This document shows positions 51,695 through 64,000 of a stretch of 64,000 nt of DNA, in pieces; positions within the stretch are counted from its first letter, which is position 1, and each line of letters starts with the position of its first letter. The notes beneath the pieces were generated by a model that ran no database searches, had not been told where the DNA came from, and worked only from the letters and a program-made list of their open reading frames with translations. Source of the DNA: Epiperipatus broadwayi. Taxonomy: Eukaryota; Onychophora; Udeonychophora; Euonychophora; Peripatidae. The position numbers and the translations under genes were made by a program. The stretch is from the NCBI GenBank assembly GCA_028023455.1, contig JAQFVV010006626.1:434001-498000 (forward strand). The letters are read 5' to 3'.

Positions 51695-53111
51695 AATACA
51701 TTTGTTATTATTATGTGTAAATATTACAATTTGCAATCTACTGTGATAAAATTGTATTTTTTATTAATATTATATAAGTTCTGAAACAATGGTATAAAAT
51801 CAATATAAAATTTGATATAATATTCAATAAAAAGTTAAAAGAAACAGCCTTATATAGAAAAAATGTCTACATTCTAGTTATAATTATTTATTAAAAGAAC
51901 AAATATATGAAATAAATGTTTAAAAATTAATATATTATTTATTGAAAAATTTATTTTACTAAAATTAAAATAAACATACCCTCACATTAATACTCAATCA
52001 TTATAAATAACAAATATCTTCCTTTTTTTCCAAATAAAATATCTAAATATTTTTTTTTAATATTTTTCAATAGTTGTTTATGGTAAAAAGTTATATAAGT
52101 TTAGAAATAACATAATCTGTAAATCTCAACATATTAACTTTTTTTATAAAAATGTCTAATCCTAAAGCACTATAAACTTTGAGTTTAGATCAAAAGATAT
52201 AAAGTAATAAATATAAATTAATTATTTGCACTGAGCCAACGTTTTGGCAAACACTTTTAGAATCAACACTATAATTCTGGAAGTGTTTTCTGAAAGCTCA
52301 CTTGGTACAATTTATGTTTATTAATTTATAGCCTTTTCATCTAAATTTGAAGTCTATGTGTGCTTTCAATAACATAATAATTAATATATTAAAAAAATCT
52401 TATCAGAAATTTTCTCTTGCAATGATATTCCAAGATATTACTTCAAACTCTTGTCTTTTTTATAAACATTTAACATAGCATTGTAAAGATATATATGGAG
52501 ATACAATTTTTATAACAAATGCATTAATGAAAAAGTTGAGTTGCTAAAAATCAATTGAAATCTGATTGCTATGTGAATATATTTGTAACAGTAAGTCACA
52601 TAGAAAAACATGATTTTACATTCAATATTAAGATGAATTTTGCAATATTTGCAAAACATGATATCTTCAACCATAACTGCATTTTTTAATATTTAACTTG
52701 AAATAGAAGTGTGGGGCATTTGGAAGTGAATTGATTCAATCACTATTTTTTATGACCAGGAATTGAATTAATTAATTTCTGTACTCCCTTCTCCACTTCA
52801 TGCTTTGATTTTAAATTAAATATTGTTGTTGAAGAAACAAGACTTTTAAGTTTTTTAGTCAATAGTAAATAAAAAAAATTATTATAAATAATTAAATATA
52901 TGTTATTATTAATTTAAATGAAACAAAAATACCACAACTTCCTATTATTAAATTATTATTTCTGCAATAATGATTCTATACTAAAAAGGAAAATAATATT
53001 TGTGTTTTTTTTATCTGAACATTTTTTATAAAAATTAAAATATCTTTAAGTGATAGAATTTTTGGAACTTATTGAATAATCTAAAAATAAAATCAAAATC
53101 ACAAGTCTATA
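51695..53111. other. AT-rich stretch, nothing recognised
   Basis: No supportable feature. Confidence 0.5.
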
Positions 53112-53190
53112 TTAATAGCTGAAACACAGGCTTATTATATAACTGTGTCTATATATGTAATATATAGGGTATATGAGTACAGACTTAACT
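53112..53190 (-). mobile_element. Family-2 hammerhead element, 3' tail only
   Basis: Complement matches the tail of the 24.5-kb right arm: AAGTCTGTACTCATATACCC followed by TATATATTAC and the small terminal hairpin (GACACAG ... CCTGTGT). No ribozyme remains. Confidence 0.7.
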
Positions 53191-53404
53191 TAGAGTGGAA
53201 AATTGCTAAATTATTGCATTAGCCAAGATTAAAAGAAAAAGCAAATAATCAAAGTTTAATGTTTATAATAACATTTTTATAACAAATTTAAATTTACTCT
53301 GGAATTATGTGAAAATCTCAATTTTCTATACAATGTTTCTATACAATGTTCTTTTTAAAAAATGATGAAGAATTTGTAATTAACTATACTAAAAATTAAT
53401 TATT

Positions 53405-53635
53405 ATATTTTTATTTACCATTGTCAAACTCACTCCACTCACAACTTTAACACCATCCACCTCAGATAAATACAATAATGATTATTACTAATCATTTTCT
53501 AAACTAGAGATTATCCGTAGCACAGATATAAACTTTAAATCTCAGTTAAAGATTAATACATCTGAGTTTTTAATTTTAATTTTAAACATACACAAACATG
53601 GAGTTATTCACCTTTCTCTTTCCCACGTTAAAATA
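53405..53635 (-). mobile_element. Family-2 hammerhead element (36-kb subfamily), 5' body only
   Basis: Complement matches 36880-37090: GGTGAATAACTCCATGTTTG, TTAATCTTTAACTGAGATTT, GATTAGTAATAATCATTATT, and ends at GACAATGGTAAATAAAAA. It stops at almost the same place upstream of the hammerhead as the truncated unit at 37.09 kb. Confidence 0.75.
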
Positions 53636-54481
53636 TATTTACAATTTCGATGTCTGCAAAATGATATAACAACCACTAAATGTAATGTAACAAAGGTAAC
53701 CTGTCAATTTTACACATTTTTGTGATGAATTTTAATTTATTCATAATTATATAAATATTTCTATTTTTAAAAAACAGAAATGAATATATTTGCGTTTGTA
53801 TATTAAAAATTATTTATAAAATAAAAATAATGGCAGTTTTTATCTCTGTATAAGACTTGAAATGGAAATATTTTTTTTTCATTCCATGTCTCTTTCTAAA
53901 AAAATTTGAATTGTTAAAAAAAATTAATATCAGTTTATTTTATTATTTATTCGCAGTGCTTTATAAAGGATTAAACCAAAATGTTTTGAAAATTTATATT
54001 TATTATTTATCTACAAAAATACACAGAAAAATATTTTTTAATCAATGATCATTTTTTCATTTCATCAGTTTTGGAAAAATGTATTCAAAGAAAATTAAAC
54101 ATGTATTACAAATTATATATCATTTAGTAATGGAAAATTTCAAGTAATGTAAACATTATTTGGATTGAAAGTGATTTTTTAAAAATTAATTATTCTTTAA
54201 TGTAACACAGCTGTTTATTACTGCTGTAAGTTAAACTTTTTAAGCATTTTCTTTTACCAACGTATTACTATATGCATAAAATGCTGCAATTTTTATTAAA
54301 CTAATTTGAATTCCTGCTCTTTAGCAAAAAAAATAAATAAATAACATTGTAATCAAGAAATATAAATAGAGAAGTAAAATTCGTCAGTTTTATTTTTTAT
54401 TAAATTAATTTTTAAAAGAACAATTTTATAGTCTTATATTTGAGATACACGAGTACATTATGCTAAAATTTTAAACATTTT

Positions 54482-54592
54482 AGTCGAGCATTGTTATCCC
54501 AGTGGTCATCGTAGCCATCCTGGAAAGTAATTAGTTGTAAGTTCGTGTCCCGGCCAATGCTGTGACACATGAGAAAAAAAAAATCTTTTTTT
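54482..54592 (+). mobile_element. tRNA-derived SINE, copy 7
   Basis: GAGCATTGTTATCCCAGTGG head, box-B-like GTAAGTTCGTGTCCCGGCC, end CAATGCTGTGACACATGAG and A tail. Imperfect flanking duplication TTTAAACATTTT / TTTTAACATTTT (about 54470 and 54593). Confidence 0.8.
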
Positions 54593-55679
54593 TTTAACAT
54601 TTTTCGTTTTATCAATATAAATTTCTACTTAAGTAGATTTTTTTTAAAAATTTTTAAAATCCAAAATCAAGTTTGAACCCAGATTTTTAGATTGATAACT
54701 GTCTGACATTTAAATCTATATTTTTAAAAGAAAAACTTCATATTTTATTGAAATATATATATATTAATTTAAACATTTATTTATATGTTTAATTTTATAT
54801 TATTTGTATGAGTTTATTTGTAATAAAATCATAAAAGACTTCATAACACCCACAATGAAGTTTTGTTATAAGAGAACAATTCATTTCATCCTAGAATTGA
54901 ACATTATTGTTATTATTTTTGTTTAAATAATAATAGTGCTAAATTATCAATTTGTCCAGATATACAATTATTTATAAATTGAAATATAATGTATGACTGT
55001 AAATATAGAAAATATATAAAAAAATGGATGAGTGAATATCTGATATTAAAGGTGAATATGAAAAAAAAAAAGAATTTGCTGTGCTGAATTTCAAAACAAA
55101 GGTTTGTCAAACATTCTTATTTATATAATCTTCTCATAGGTTTAATTCACTTCAATATTTTAAATCACCATTAATTATTATCTTTCTCATTTCCTTCTAC
55201 TTTCTTTTCTAATTTGTCAATTTAAATAATAAAAAATGAGTGAGAAATGTAATCTTCATAATGTATTTGTTGACCTCTGCTTAGTCATAAACACTAATTT
55301 GCTAAAATATTTTAAAATGCAGTAAAATATAAATAATTCAGAATTTTATTACACTAAGTGGTAGTAATATGGTAATAATTAGGAGATAATCTTATTATTT
55401 ATTGTCAAAAGAAAAATTCAATTTGGAAACTCTAACATTCATGTTATTCTCTCAGTTGTACAATAGTTTTATGTTTTTGTTTTAAGATTTTTAAATAATG
55501 TCAATTATTGATCAGAAACAATTTAAGGATTATTATTAACTTTCAGTTTTAACAAATATTAACATAATTATGATGATTATATCTATTTGATTATTTTTTA
55601 TCACATGATAATCCTGTAAGCTATAAATCGGATCAATTAATAAAACATATTATTTACAAACAATTAAAAAAAAATGAAG

Positions 55680-55790
55680 CGCTTTTAATCCAAGTGGGAA
55701 CCTCTGCCCTATAGGCCAATTTCAGTCCTCGAAAGCACTCAATCCAGCCCCAGATATTTTCACAAACATAAAATATCCCTGCATAAAACT
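55680..55790 (-). mobile_element. Possible hAT-type transposon end
   Basis: On minus, GGGCAGAGGTTCCCACTTGG resembles the CAGNGGTTCCC terminal motif of hAT elements, and the adjacent GAGTGCTTTCGAGGACTG is like hAT subterminal DNA. No second end or transposase was found. Confidence 0.3.
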
Positions 55791-55799
55791 TTTATTTAA

Positions 55800-56200
55800 A
55801 CACAAATGTAGCATAATGCAAATAAATGTGTGCATATTGAATTAAGATTTAACTAAAATAAAATATTTATTTTCTTTAACTACATCTTTTTTTCTCTTGA
55901 TTCTTTATAATAAATCTTCTTTATTACATCGGAAGTAAACTAATTAATTTTTTTATCAAATATTGTAGGCTAATATTTTAGTTGATAATTTTGTGTGGCC
56001 TGCAATGAAATTATAAATATCCAAATGGTCATTGGCAGAAAAAATGTCATCTACCCCTGATTTAAGTAATATATGCAATATTAAAGATATTCATATGCAA
56101 GTTATTTTTTACATAGTGATAATTATCATAGAAGAAATATGTTCTGGTAAACACTTAACATTGTATTCCAATTCATTATATCTCCATAAAATATTCTCAT

Positions 56201-56235
<35 letters not shown>

Positions 56236-56273
56236 TATATATGGAGATATATTGATATTGTAAATGAGTTTTG

Positions 56274-56306
<33 letters not shown>

Positions 56307-57014
56307 AAACTCATTTACTGAACATTGTCACCATAAATAAATATTCATAGATGAATCTCCATATAAAACATATTGCCAATTATTTAAAAATCAAGATGTT
56401 CATTATTAAACATTTATTTCTTGTTAAAATTCATTTGACATACAACAATCCTTTTTGTGATGCTATGTAAACTGTAGGAAATTATTTGAACTATTCTTTA
56501 GAGGATATTCAATTATGGCATTTTTTTTTATTTATCATCACTAACAAATCATCATCAAAATTATAAACATAAACTTTGAAAATAAAAAAAGCTCTTACTA
56601 TATACATTATCACATAATTAGCAAAGATAATAACATTTTTTTAGAAACCTCGATGCAATTATCATGGTAATCCCATACACAAAGTTAAAACAATATCCAT
56701 TATTATTGTCCTAAAATATAATACATCACATTTATATTATTCTGATATTATTATATAAACAAGATTTACTATCAGAAAAAATTATCAGGACATATAAACT
56801 GATTCTTATATCAAAGTGATTTCTCACTTTTCAGAATCCCAGAGGACAAGTAGAAAATTGATAAGCATTGACTGATAATCAAGATAATTATTATATTTAT
56901 ATATTTTAATAATGCATTTTTATCAAGGATGGTAACAATAAATCTAGGGTAATTTACAGTTAGAAACGTCAGCTGGTTGAAGAACAAAACAAGCAGAACC
57001 CCCTGCCCCCAAAT

Positions 57015-57058
<44 letters not shown>

Positions 57059-58880
57059 TCATTTGAGTAAGGAGTTAAAAAAAGATGGTATAATCCGCAA
57101 TCATTATTACTAACATCAACAAGGCATGGATGTGGCAAAAGATTAGTGAAATTAGATATCAAAATAGCCTTATGTTATATTTGTAGAAAATGTTTTCTTT
57201 TTATTAATAAATATAATAACTTGATCAATTGCTTTTTTATTCATTTACTCCAATAAACTTAATCACTAAATAATGATCCGGAAAAATGTTGTGAAGATAC
57301 TGAAATAATGTGATATGTACTATCTAAATATGAATATTTAGTAATATTAAGATTATCATCTCTCCAAAGAATTTATCAGAAAAATAATTATTACATTTAC
57401 AATTCTAGCATTTGGAAGTAAATGTGAATCATCCAAATGAACTATTATTTCCATTATCTGTTATATAACCATGGTAATTACATCTTCATCTTAAAATCTT
57501 ATGATAAAATTTGTTAGACTTTAAATAAAAAACTTTGTAATTTAGTCGATGAGTTTAACATATTCCATTGTAATCAATTATATTTTTTTATCTTTTCAGT
57601 TGATATCTCCATTTCAGTTTTCAATTGGAGTTACAAACAGCAATGTGCATTATTTTAGAAAAAAATACAATAAAGCAGTATTGAATAAAGGTAACATTCT
57701 ATGTATTTAGTGAAATAGTATAGTAATAATCTTTACAGCTGAGGTCACCATATTATATCTCAAATATGATAACATCTGGTAATCAATTGTCATGAGTAAC
57801 CACATTAGTGTTATTATCATTATTATTTAAATTGATCGTCATCCAAATAAAATAAACAATAAACAAAAGCCATGATACATTATCATTCTTTCCAACTTAG
57901 TTATTATGTCCATCAATTGATCAAATATAATATATTTTATACATTTAACAATAAAATAGTACATCTGTATTTTCACAAATGCAAGAATAAGATGTCTTTC
58001 ATTACACTTCTCAATATCTTAACTACATGTTTAATAAATATTAGTGATAAATATTTAAATATCTGCACATGATACCAATTATTACTAGATATCTTTTTAT
58101 TCATAATGATTGAATTAAACATGCAAACATTTCTTTATATTTTAATGAGTTAATTCACATAATTCAGCTAGGCAATCATTTTAGATGGGTCAGTTAAAAT
58201 ATTAAAATTTCTAGCTCAATATGCAAAATTTTAAAAAGGCCCATTTAAAAATTTATTCACATAAATTACCATCTGATCACTAAATAGTGGATTCTAAAAT
58301 TCAGGGACATATTCTTATTGTCTTTGTTTGCTTCAAAATAGTTATGCCACTGGTTTGAGCAGATGCAATATGCATTAAAATATATTGTTTATTGTATTCT
58401 TAACTAAACAAAGAACCATTGTAATATTTGAACATTTGTCTGAATTTCCATAATTATTACGCCAAAATTATTTCACTGTTACTTGCTAAATTAATTATTA
58501 AAAACTATTTAAGAATCTCAAAAAAAAAAAAAAAAGCGAACCACCTAAACATAGGAATATAAGAAAGCATAGAAAAATCATAGCATCCTCAATTTGGAAA
58601 TAGAAAGTCAAAACAAATAGTGATGTTCACTACAGGAATATTTCGAGAAGGCTATTGCCTATAACTAATGATTATATATTAAGCAAACTGAGATGGCTTT
58701 ATTATATATAATTTTTAAACCTAATGCTTTGACCATTTAATTGTATTGAGTTTTGAACTTAATTTCATTTAATCTAATTTTCATAATAGTATGTGGTATA
58801 CACATTTAATTTTCTTATTTCTGTTTTTCCTTAATATCTCTTCATTTTGATTGTTTTGTAATGATTCAATATTAATTTCT
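55800..58880. other. AT-rich stretch with microsatellites
   Basis: No gene. TA arrays at 56202-56241 and 56275-56304 are set within inverted repeats (AAATGAGTTTTGT at about 56261 pairs with ACAAAACTCATTT at about 56305). A (CA)n(TA)n array lies at 57018-57058. Short frames here are repeat-derived. Confidence 0.45.
57018..57058. repeat. (CA)n(TA)n compound microsatellite
   Basis: A CA run followed by a TA run. Confidence 0.95.
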
Positions 58881-58884
58881 ATAA

Positions 58885-59205
58885 TGTTCGGCATGATCTA
58901 AAAAGAAAGATAAAAGAAGCTTTTTTTATATCTAGAGATGGCGACGCCATCAATAGAAAAGACTCTTGCTACAAAATATCCAAGAAATGGAATGTATAAT
59001 TATTTCATTTGCATAAATTTGCATCACTCCGAGTCAATTTATTATATTTTGTAATACGGCTATGATTATGAGGGCTTGAACATCAAAAGCGCTTAGCCAT
59101 TTAATGAATAGATATTAAAATAATATATATTTGCTTTATTTGTTTTTAGCTATGTGTGCTTGTGTGTGTTAGCGCATTTTATATATTTTGAGTCATAATT
59201 AGCCA
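58885..59205 (+). mobile_element. Penelope-like element, 3' end fragment
   Basis: Plus-strand frame RHDLKRKIKEAFFISRDG then DAINRKDSCYKISKKWN, ending at a stop near 58998, aligns with the last ~38 codons of the 20-kb PLE protein. The following ~200 bp retain its 3' UTR landmarks (ATTTGCATAAATTTGCAT, GGCTATGATTATGAGGGC, TGTGTGCTTGTGTG). It is only about 320 bp long, so heavily 5'-truncated, and diverged from the 20-kb copy: a second, older PLE insertion or related lineage. Confidence 0.85.
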
Positions 59206-59219
59206 CAAAATATAAACTA

Positions 59220-60155
59220 TTTGCTTATATCTTTGTTATATATATATATATATAAATACAAAAAAAGTGATGCTGATGTCATTTCCAGAAAAGATACTAT
59301 AAAGTCTGACAGATGCTAATTGAATTTCATAATCACATGTCATTAGAATTTGTCATACTACGATGACAAAATATGGTTACTGAAATGCCAAAGTTGAAAA
59401 CAGAAATCAATAAAATGATGGTAGATAATAAAGTTAAAGGCAGAAATAAAACAAGATAACAATAAGATTTTGGATATTGATAATTTTTTTATTGCCAATT
59501 CATTTTTTAATAGCCACAACTCTGAATATACAAACAGTTGTCACCATAAGGAGTTTATAGAAATCTGCTTTTTGACACTTTTACTAACTAATGACAGAAA
59601 ATTTCAGATTTTTATTAACAAATGACCAAGAGCTGACTATAAATAGATAATAATAATGTATAAATTTTGAGTGAAAATGTAAATATGTTCTAAGTATAAT
59701 ATACAAATAAATTTTTGGTTTTAACTAGACCAAAAGAACTGTAGACTGAAAAATAATTAAAAATAAATATAAGAGAAATTTGAATAAGATAAAAATAATT
59801 AAAAATCAAGTCAATGTCTGAATATTGCCAAGTAGACAAATCAAAATAAAAAATATTAAAAATTTTATGAAGAAGTTGAATATGAGATTTTAAAAGCCAT
59901 AAATAAAAAACAAAGAGCAATATTATAGTAGTATTTGTGAAGACGTTGAAAATAAAGTAAGCTTAAAAAAACAAAAGATTTTTTCAGGAATTCACAAGAT
60001 CAAAAAATGATTTCAACAATGACTAATTTGTTAAAACCAGATTAAACATATATTATAAACAGTGTAACAAAGATTAAAACAAAGATTATAAGCAATATAC
60101 AGAAAATATATATTGCTCAAACATCATTTACACATTTGGCATCAAATTACCTGGC
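59220..60155. other. AT-rich stretch, nothing recognised
   Basis: A short TA run at 59239-59253. Otherwise no supportable feature. Confidence 0.5.
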
Positions 60156-60158
60156 ATT

Positions 60159-61550
<1,392 letters not shown>

Positions 61551-61551
61551 G

Positions 61552-62202
61552 AGATAAGATTAGCATTGAGATCATTGCCAAAATGTAAAACCATTGGCAT
61601 GGTGACAGGGATATTGAAGAATACTGTTAAAAATATTAATAAAACATTGATTAAACAATGGCAATTAGTTTAAAAACATTTTAATGTATTGAAAATTGGA
61701 AAACTGTCTTAATTTTTTGTCCTATCTTCAAATGCATATTGCTTAAAAGGTTAGCAATGAATGAATGTAGTATAACCAGAAGTGCTATTGAGAGACTTCA
61801 TCACCATAATAAAAAATGTGTCTGATTATTCTAAAAAATCAAACTCATGATAGATCATTCAAAAAAATTTTTGTTTGTGTGAGTCTGTGTTGAATTGATA
61901 TCTAATAATATGTGAACATGAATAAATACTTATTTACATCTTTTTTTTTTGTAATTTACAAACATAAATCAATAAAAAATAAATAATCAAATTGTTTATT
62001 CTTTAAAAATTCATAAGAAATTTGAGCACCAGAAGTGAAGAAACAAAGATGCACTCCTTGGATCACCACATTCAGAATCGCACATTCTATTAACAGCACT
62101 AAACTATTATAAGTATAAGCTATTCATGCATTTTTGTATAAAATTATTAAATAGAGTTTATGAATGGAAAAATGCAAGCTAGTGCACTGTGCATAAATAC
62201 AC

Positions 62203-62204
<2 letters not shown>
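61552..62204. other. AT-rich stretch, nothing recognised
   Basis: No supportable feature. Confidence 0.5.

Positions 62205-62278
<74 letters not shown>
62205..62278. repeat. (TA)n microsatellite
   Basis: TA run of about 74 bp, 23 bp before the target duplication of the 62-kb hammerhead element. Confidence 0.97.
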
Positions 62279-62280
<2 letters not shown>

Positions 62281-62454
62281 GTCTAATTTGGAAAAGTTAT
62301 CATACTATATGTATTAATACATTGTACAGGCTTAAACCTGCATTTATATATGTAAAATATGCAGGATTCAAATGCAGACCTTCACATAACCCACCACTCT
62401 CAGTGCCATCTCATATTGCTGATCCACCTGATGACACACATGTCAAAAAGATAA

Positions 62455-62513
62455 ATAATCACCAATATATGTATTTCATGCTAAACCAGCAATCATCAGT
62501 TGGTCTAGATTAC
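62455..62513 (-). ncRNA. Hammerhead ribozyme motif (62.5 kb, minus)
   Basis: Minus strand: distal stem I GTAATC / GATTAT (six pairs), proximal CCAA/TTGG, CTGATGA (complement of 62493-62499), GAAA (complement of 62474-62477), A/T helix III. Both core blocks are intact. As at 24.1 kb, the pair closing stem II is U-U rather than G-C, so activity is uncertain. Confidence 0.65.
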
Positions 62514-62866
62514 TATCCTCACACACATATACAATCAGTGCTCAGCTTTATATTAAGATAGCCAATCTTCATACTTTAATAGACAGGTTTCAAACTACTC
62601 GCCAATCCCTTGCATATGTATGTATAAATGGATTATTCTCCTGTACATGAGGGATCAAAATGACTAATATGTCAACATGGGTAGGATGACAACCTTGGCA
62701 CTAACAAGGGCTTTGAACGTTCCATCATCAGATTTTCAATGAAATGGAAGGCTGAAGAGTTGTGAGTTGGAGTAGTTTGAAATCTGTCCATTAAAGTATG
62801 AAGATTGGCTATCTTAATATAAAGCTGAGCACTGATTGTATATATGTCTGAGAATAGTAATCTAGA

Positions 62867-62935
62867 CCAACTGGTGATTGCTGGTTTAGCATGAAATACG
62901 TATAATATATATATATATATATATTGGGGATTATT
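62867..62935 (+). ncRNA. Hammerhead motif with TA-expanded helix III
   Basis: CCAA, then CTGGTGA at 62871-62877 (the essential A6 is G), stem II remnant, GAAATACGTAT, an AT run of about 20 bp, then ATTGGGGATTATTT. The AT expansion sits exactly in the helix III loop. Probably inactive because of A6 to G. Confidence 0.6.
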
Positions 62936-62974
62936 TATCTTTTCAACATGTGTGTGATCAGGTGGATCCGAAAT

Positions 62975-63028
62975 ATGAGATGGCACTGAGATTGATGGGT
63001 CGTGTGAAGGTCTGAGTTCGAATCCCGC
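62975..63028 (+). promoter_or_regulatory. tRNA-like box A/box B (putative Pol III promoter)
   Basis: Box A-like TGGCACTGAGATTGATGG and, about 20 bases further on, GAGTTCGAATCCC, a near-consensus box B (GGTTCGANNCC). Box spacing is tRNA-like. It lies downstream of the hammerhead in this copy, which in a tandem or circular template would place it upstream of the next unit. Confidence 0.5.
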
Positions 63029-63049
63029 ACATACTATATGTATTAAAAG

Positions 63050-64000
63050 GATCTCAAATACATGCTATATATTACATATTGCAAAAAATTAATCACTGAA
63101 CTAAATATATAAAAAAAATTAAAAATGTTGCAAATATTTAGATGTAAAGATGTTTTGGAGCTTGAGTAAATATTATACATGTTTTGTATCGAAATGCATT
63201 ATTGCTTTGCAATTTATTTAATGCAAATAGAAAAATTTATTGTACGAAATATATTGTGCATAATTGTGAAAATAAAATTTTTTCAATTTTATTATTGTTT
63301 TTTAAACTTGTCAGTAGAGGCCACTAGTAATATATTTTTATTCTTTTTTGAAAGTTATAAAATGAGTCTTTTTACCGAGTTTTGAGTTTGATGATTTTGA
63401 ATTGATAATTTATCTCGGAAATTAAAGTGAAAATTATTGAATCATTGGCAACTGAACAATTTAATAGAAAGTAAATAAATGTAGCACTTTAAAAAAAAAA
63501 AAAAAATCAATGAGAATATTTTGCATTTTTATTTAATTACGTAAAATAAATTACTATTTTTTACGCTTACAGCATCCGATTCTGGGTAAAAAGTGAACAC
63601 GCATAACTTGCAAAATTTCAATAATGGCGACGTTAATCAGTACCATGAATGTTCCAAAAACAGTCTCGTAAATTAACACACACAAAAAAACATATTGTTG
63701 GTTAATTTTATGTATATTTAAACCATATAATGTGGATTTACGTGTTTATTATAATCTTTGGAAAAAGTGCAAAACAATTAAAAAATGTCATACATTATTA
63801 TATCGTATTACTAATGATATTATATCTACATGAAACACAACCGCAATAATAATTTAAAAACATTAAATAAATAAAAAATAGATAATATAATAACTTTATT
63901 GCTATAACGTGAAAAGAACTTTGGAGAAAGAAGGACCAGGCAGGAAAAGAATTGTATGCTCTAATCTAAAGTCTTTCTCGCTATCTTGCACAAGAACTCC
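63050..64000. other. AT-rich stretch to window end
   Basis: No supportable feature. A 68-codon frame at 63179-63385 is hydrophobic from T-rich codons. A 15-base A tract lies near 63490. Confidence 0.45.

Larger units (their letters stand above)
62318..63029. mobile_element. Family-2 hammerhead element, head-to-head pair (62 kb)
   Basis: Left arm (62318-62604) is minus-sense and right arm (62605-63029) plus-sense; they meet 5' to 5' so the tails face outward. A perfect 17-bp duplication CATACTATATGTATTAA (62301-62317 and 63030-63046) bounds the locus. The right tail contains a tRNA-like segment (box A-like TGGCACTGAGATTGATGG, box B-like GGTCTGAGTTCGAATCCC). The left arm has the same segment with TTTGAATCC. 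Left hammerhead 62455-62513; right hammerhead 62867-62935, expanded by TA in helix III. Best-delimited member of the tRNA-bearing subfamily. Confidence 0.87.

Overview
The window is very AT-rich, intron- or intergenic-like DNA from a metazoan. No host protein-coding gene, rRNA or canonical tRNA could be recognised. What can be read is almost entirely retroelements, short non-autonomous repeats and microsatellites, so this looks like repeat-laden DNA of a large invertebrate-type genome. The species cannot be named from the sequence.

Autonomous elements: (1) a decayed LINE of the L1/Tx1 kind on + (about 14.9-19.65 kb; ORF1 zinc-knuckle remnant, AP-endonuclease, RT and C-terminal CCHC zinc motif), with a better-preserved 3' fragment of a related LINE at 60.3-61.24 kb bounded by (AAT)n arrays; (2) a 5'-truncated Penelope-like element (PLE) at 19.67-21.32 kb with an open RT plus GIY-YIG frame, an inverted second 3' end and a 13-bp flanking duplication, plus a second PLE 3' end at 58.89-59.2 kb; (3) weak RTE-like RT remnants at 39.3-40.5 kb; (4) a TA-flanked element with terminal inverted repeats at 43.33-44.94 kb.

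Short elements: seven copies of a ~105-bp tRNA-derived SINE, mostly with target-site duplications; three copies of a hairpin-forming element (32.6, 38.7, 51.3 kb); two apparent processed retrocopies with poly(A) (8.43 and 34.87 kb).

The standout content is self-cleaving RNA. By hand-folding, hammerhead ribozymes (HHRs) occur in two unrelated repeat families. Family 1 is a direct tandem array (8.876-9.90 kb, period 421-422 bp) with three copies of a complete type-I HHR, predicting excised ~421-nt monomers. Family 2 is a dispersed element (4.5, 5.5, 24.0-24.56, 25.85-26.5, 31.2, 36.14-37.10, 53.1, 53.4, 62.3-63.0 kb) carrying an HHR in mid-element; some copies also have a tRNA-like box-A/box-B segment, resembling schistosome SM-alpha. 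Most family-2 loci are head-to-head inverted pairs with both 3' ends outward, and two have flanking direct duplications of 13 and 17 bp. The PLE has the same topology and the same kind of duplication. The working model is that these HHR elements are non-autonomous passengers of PLE machinery. All folding was done by eye, without computation or database search.
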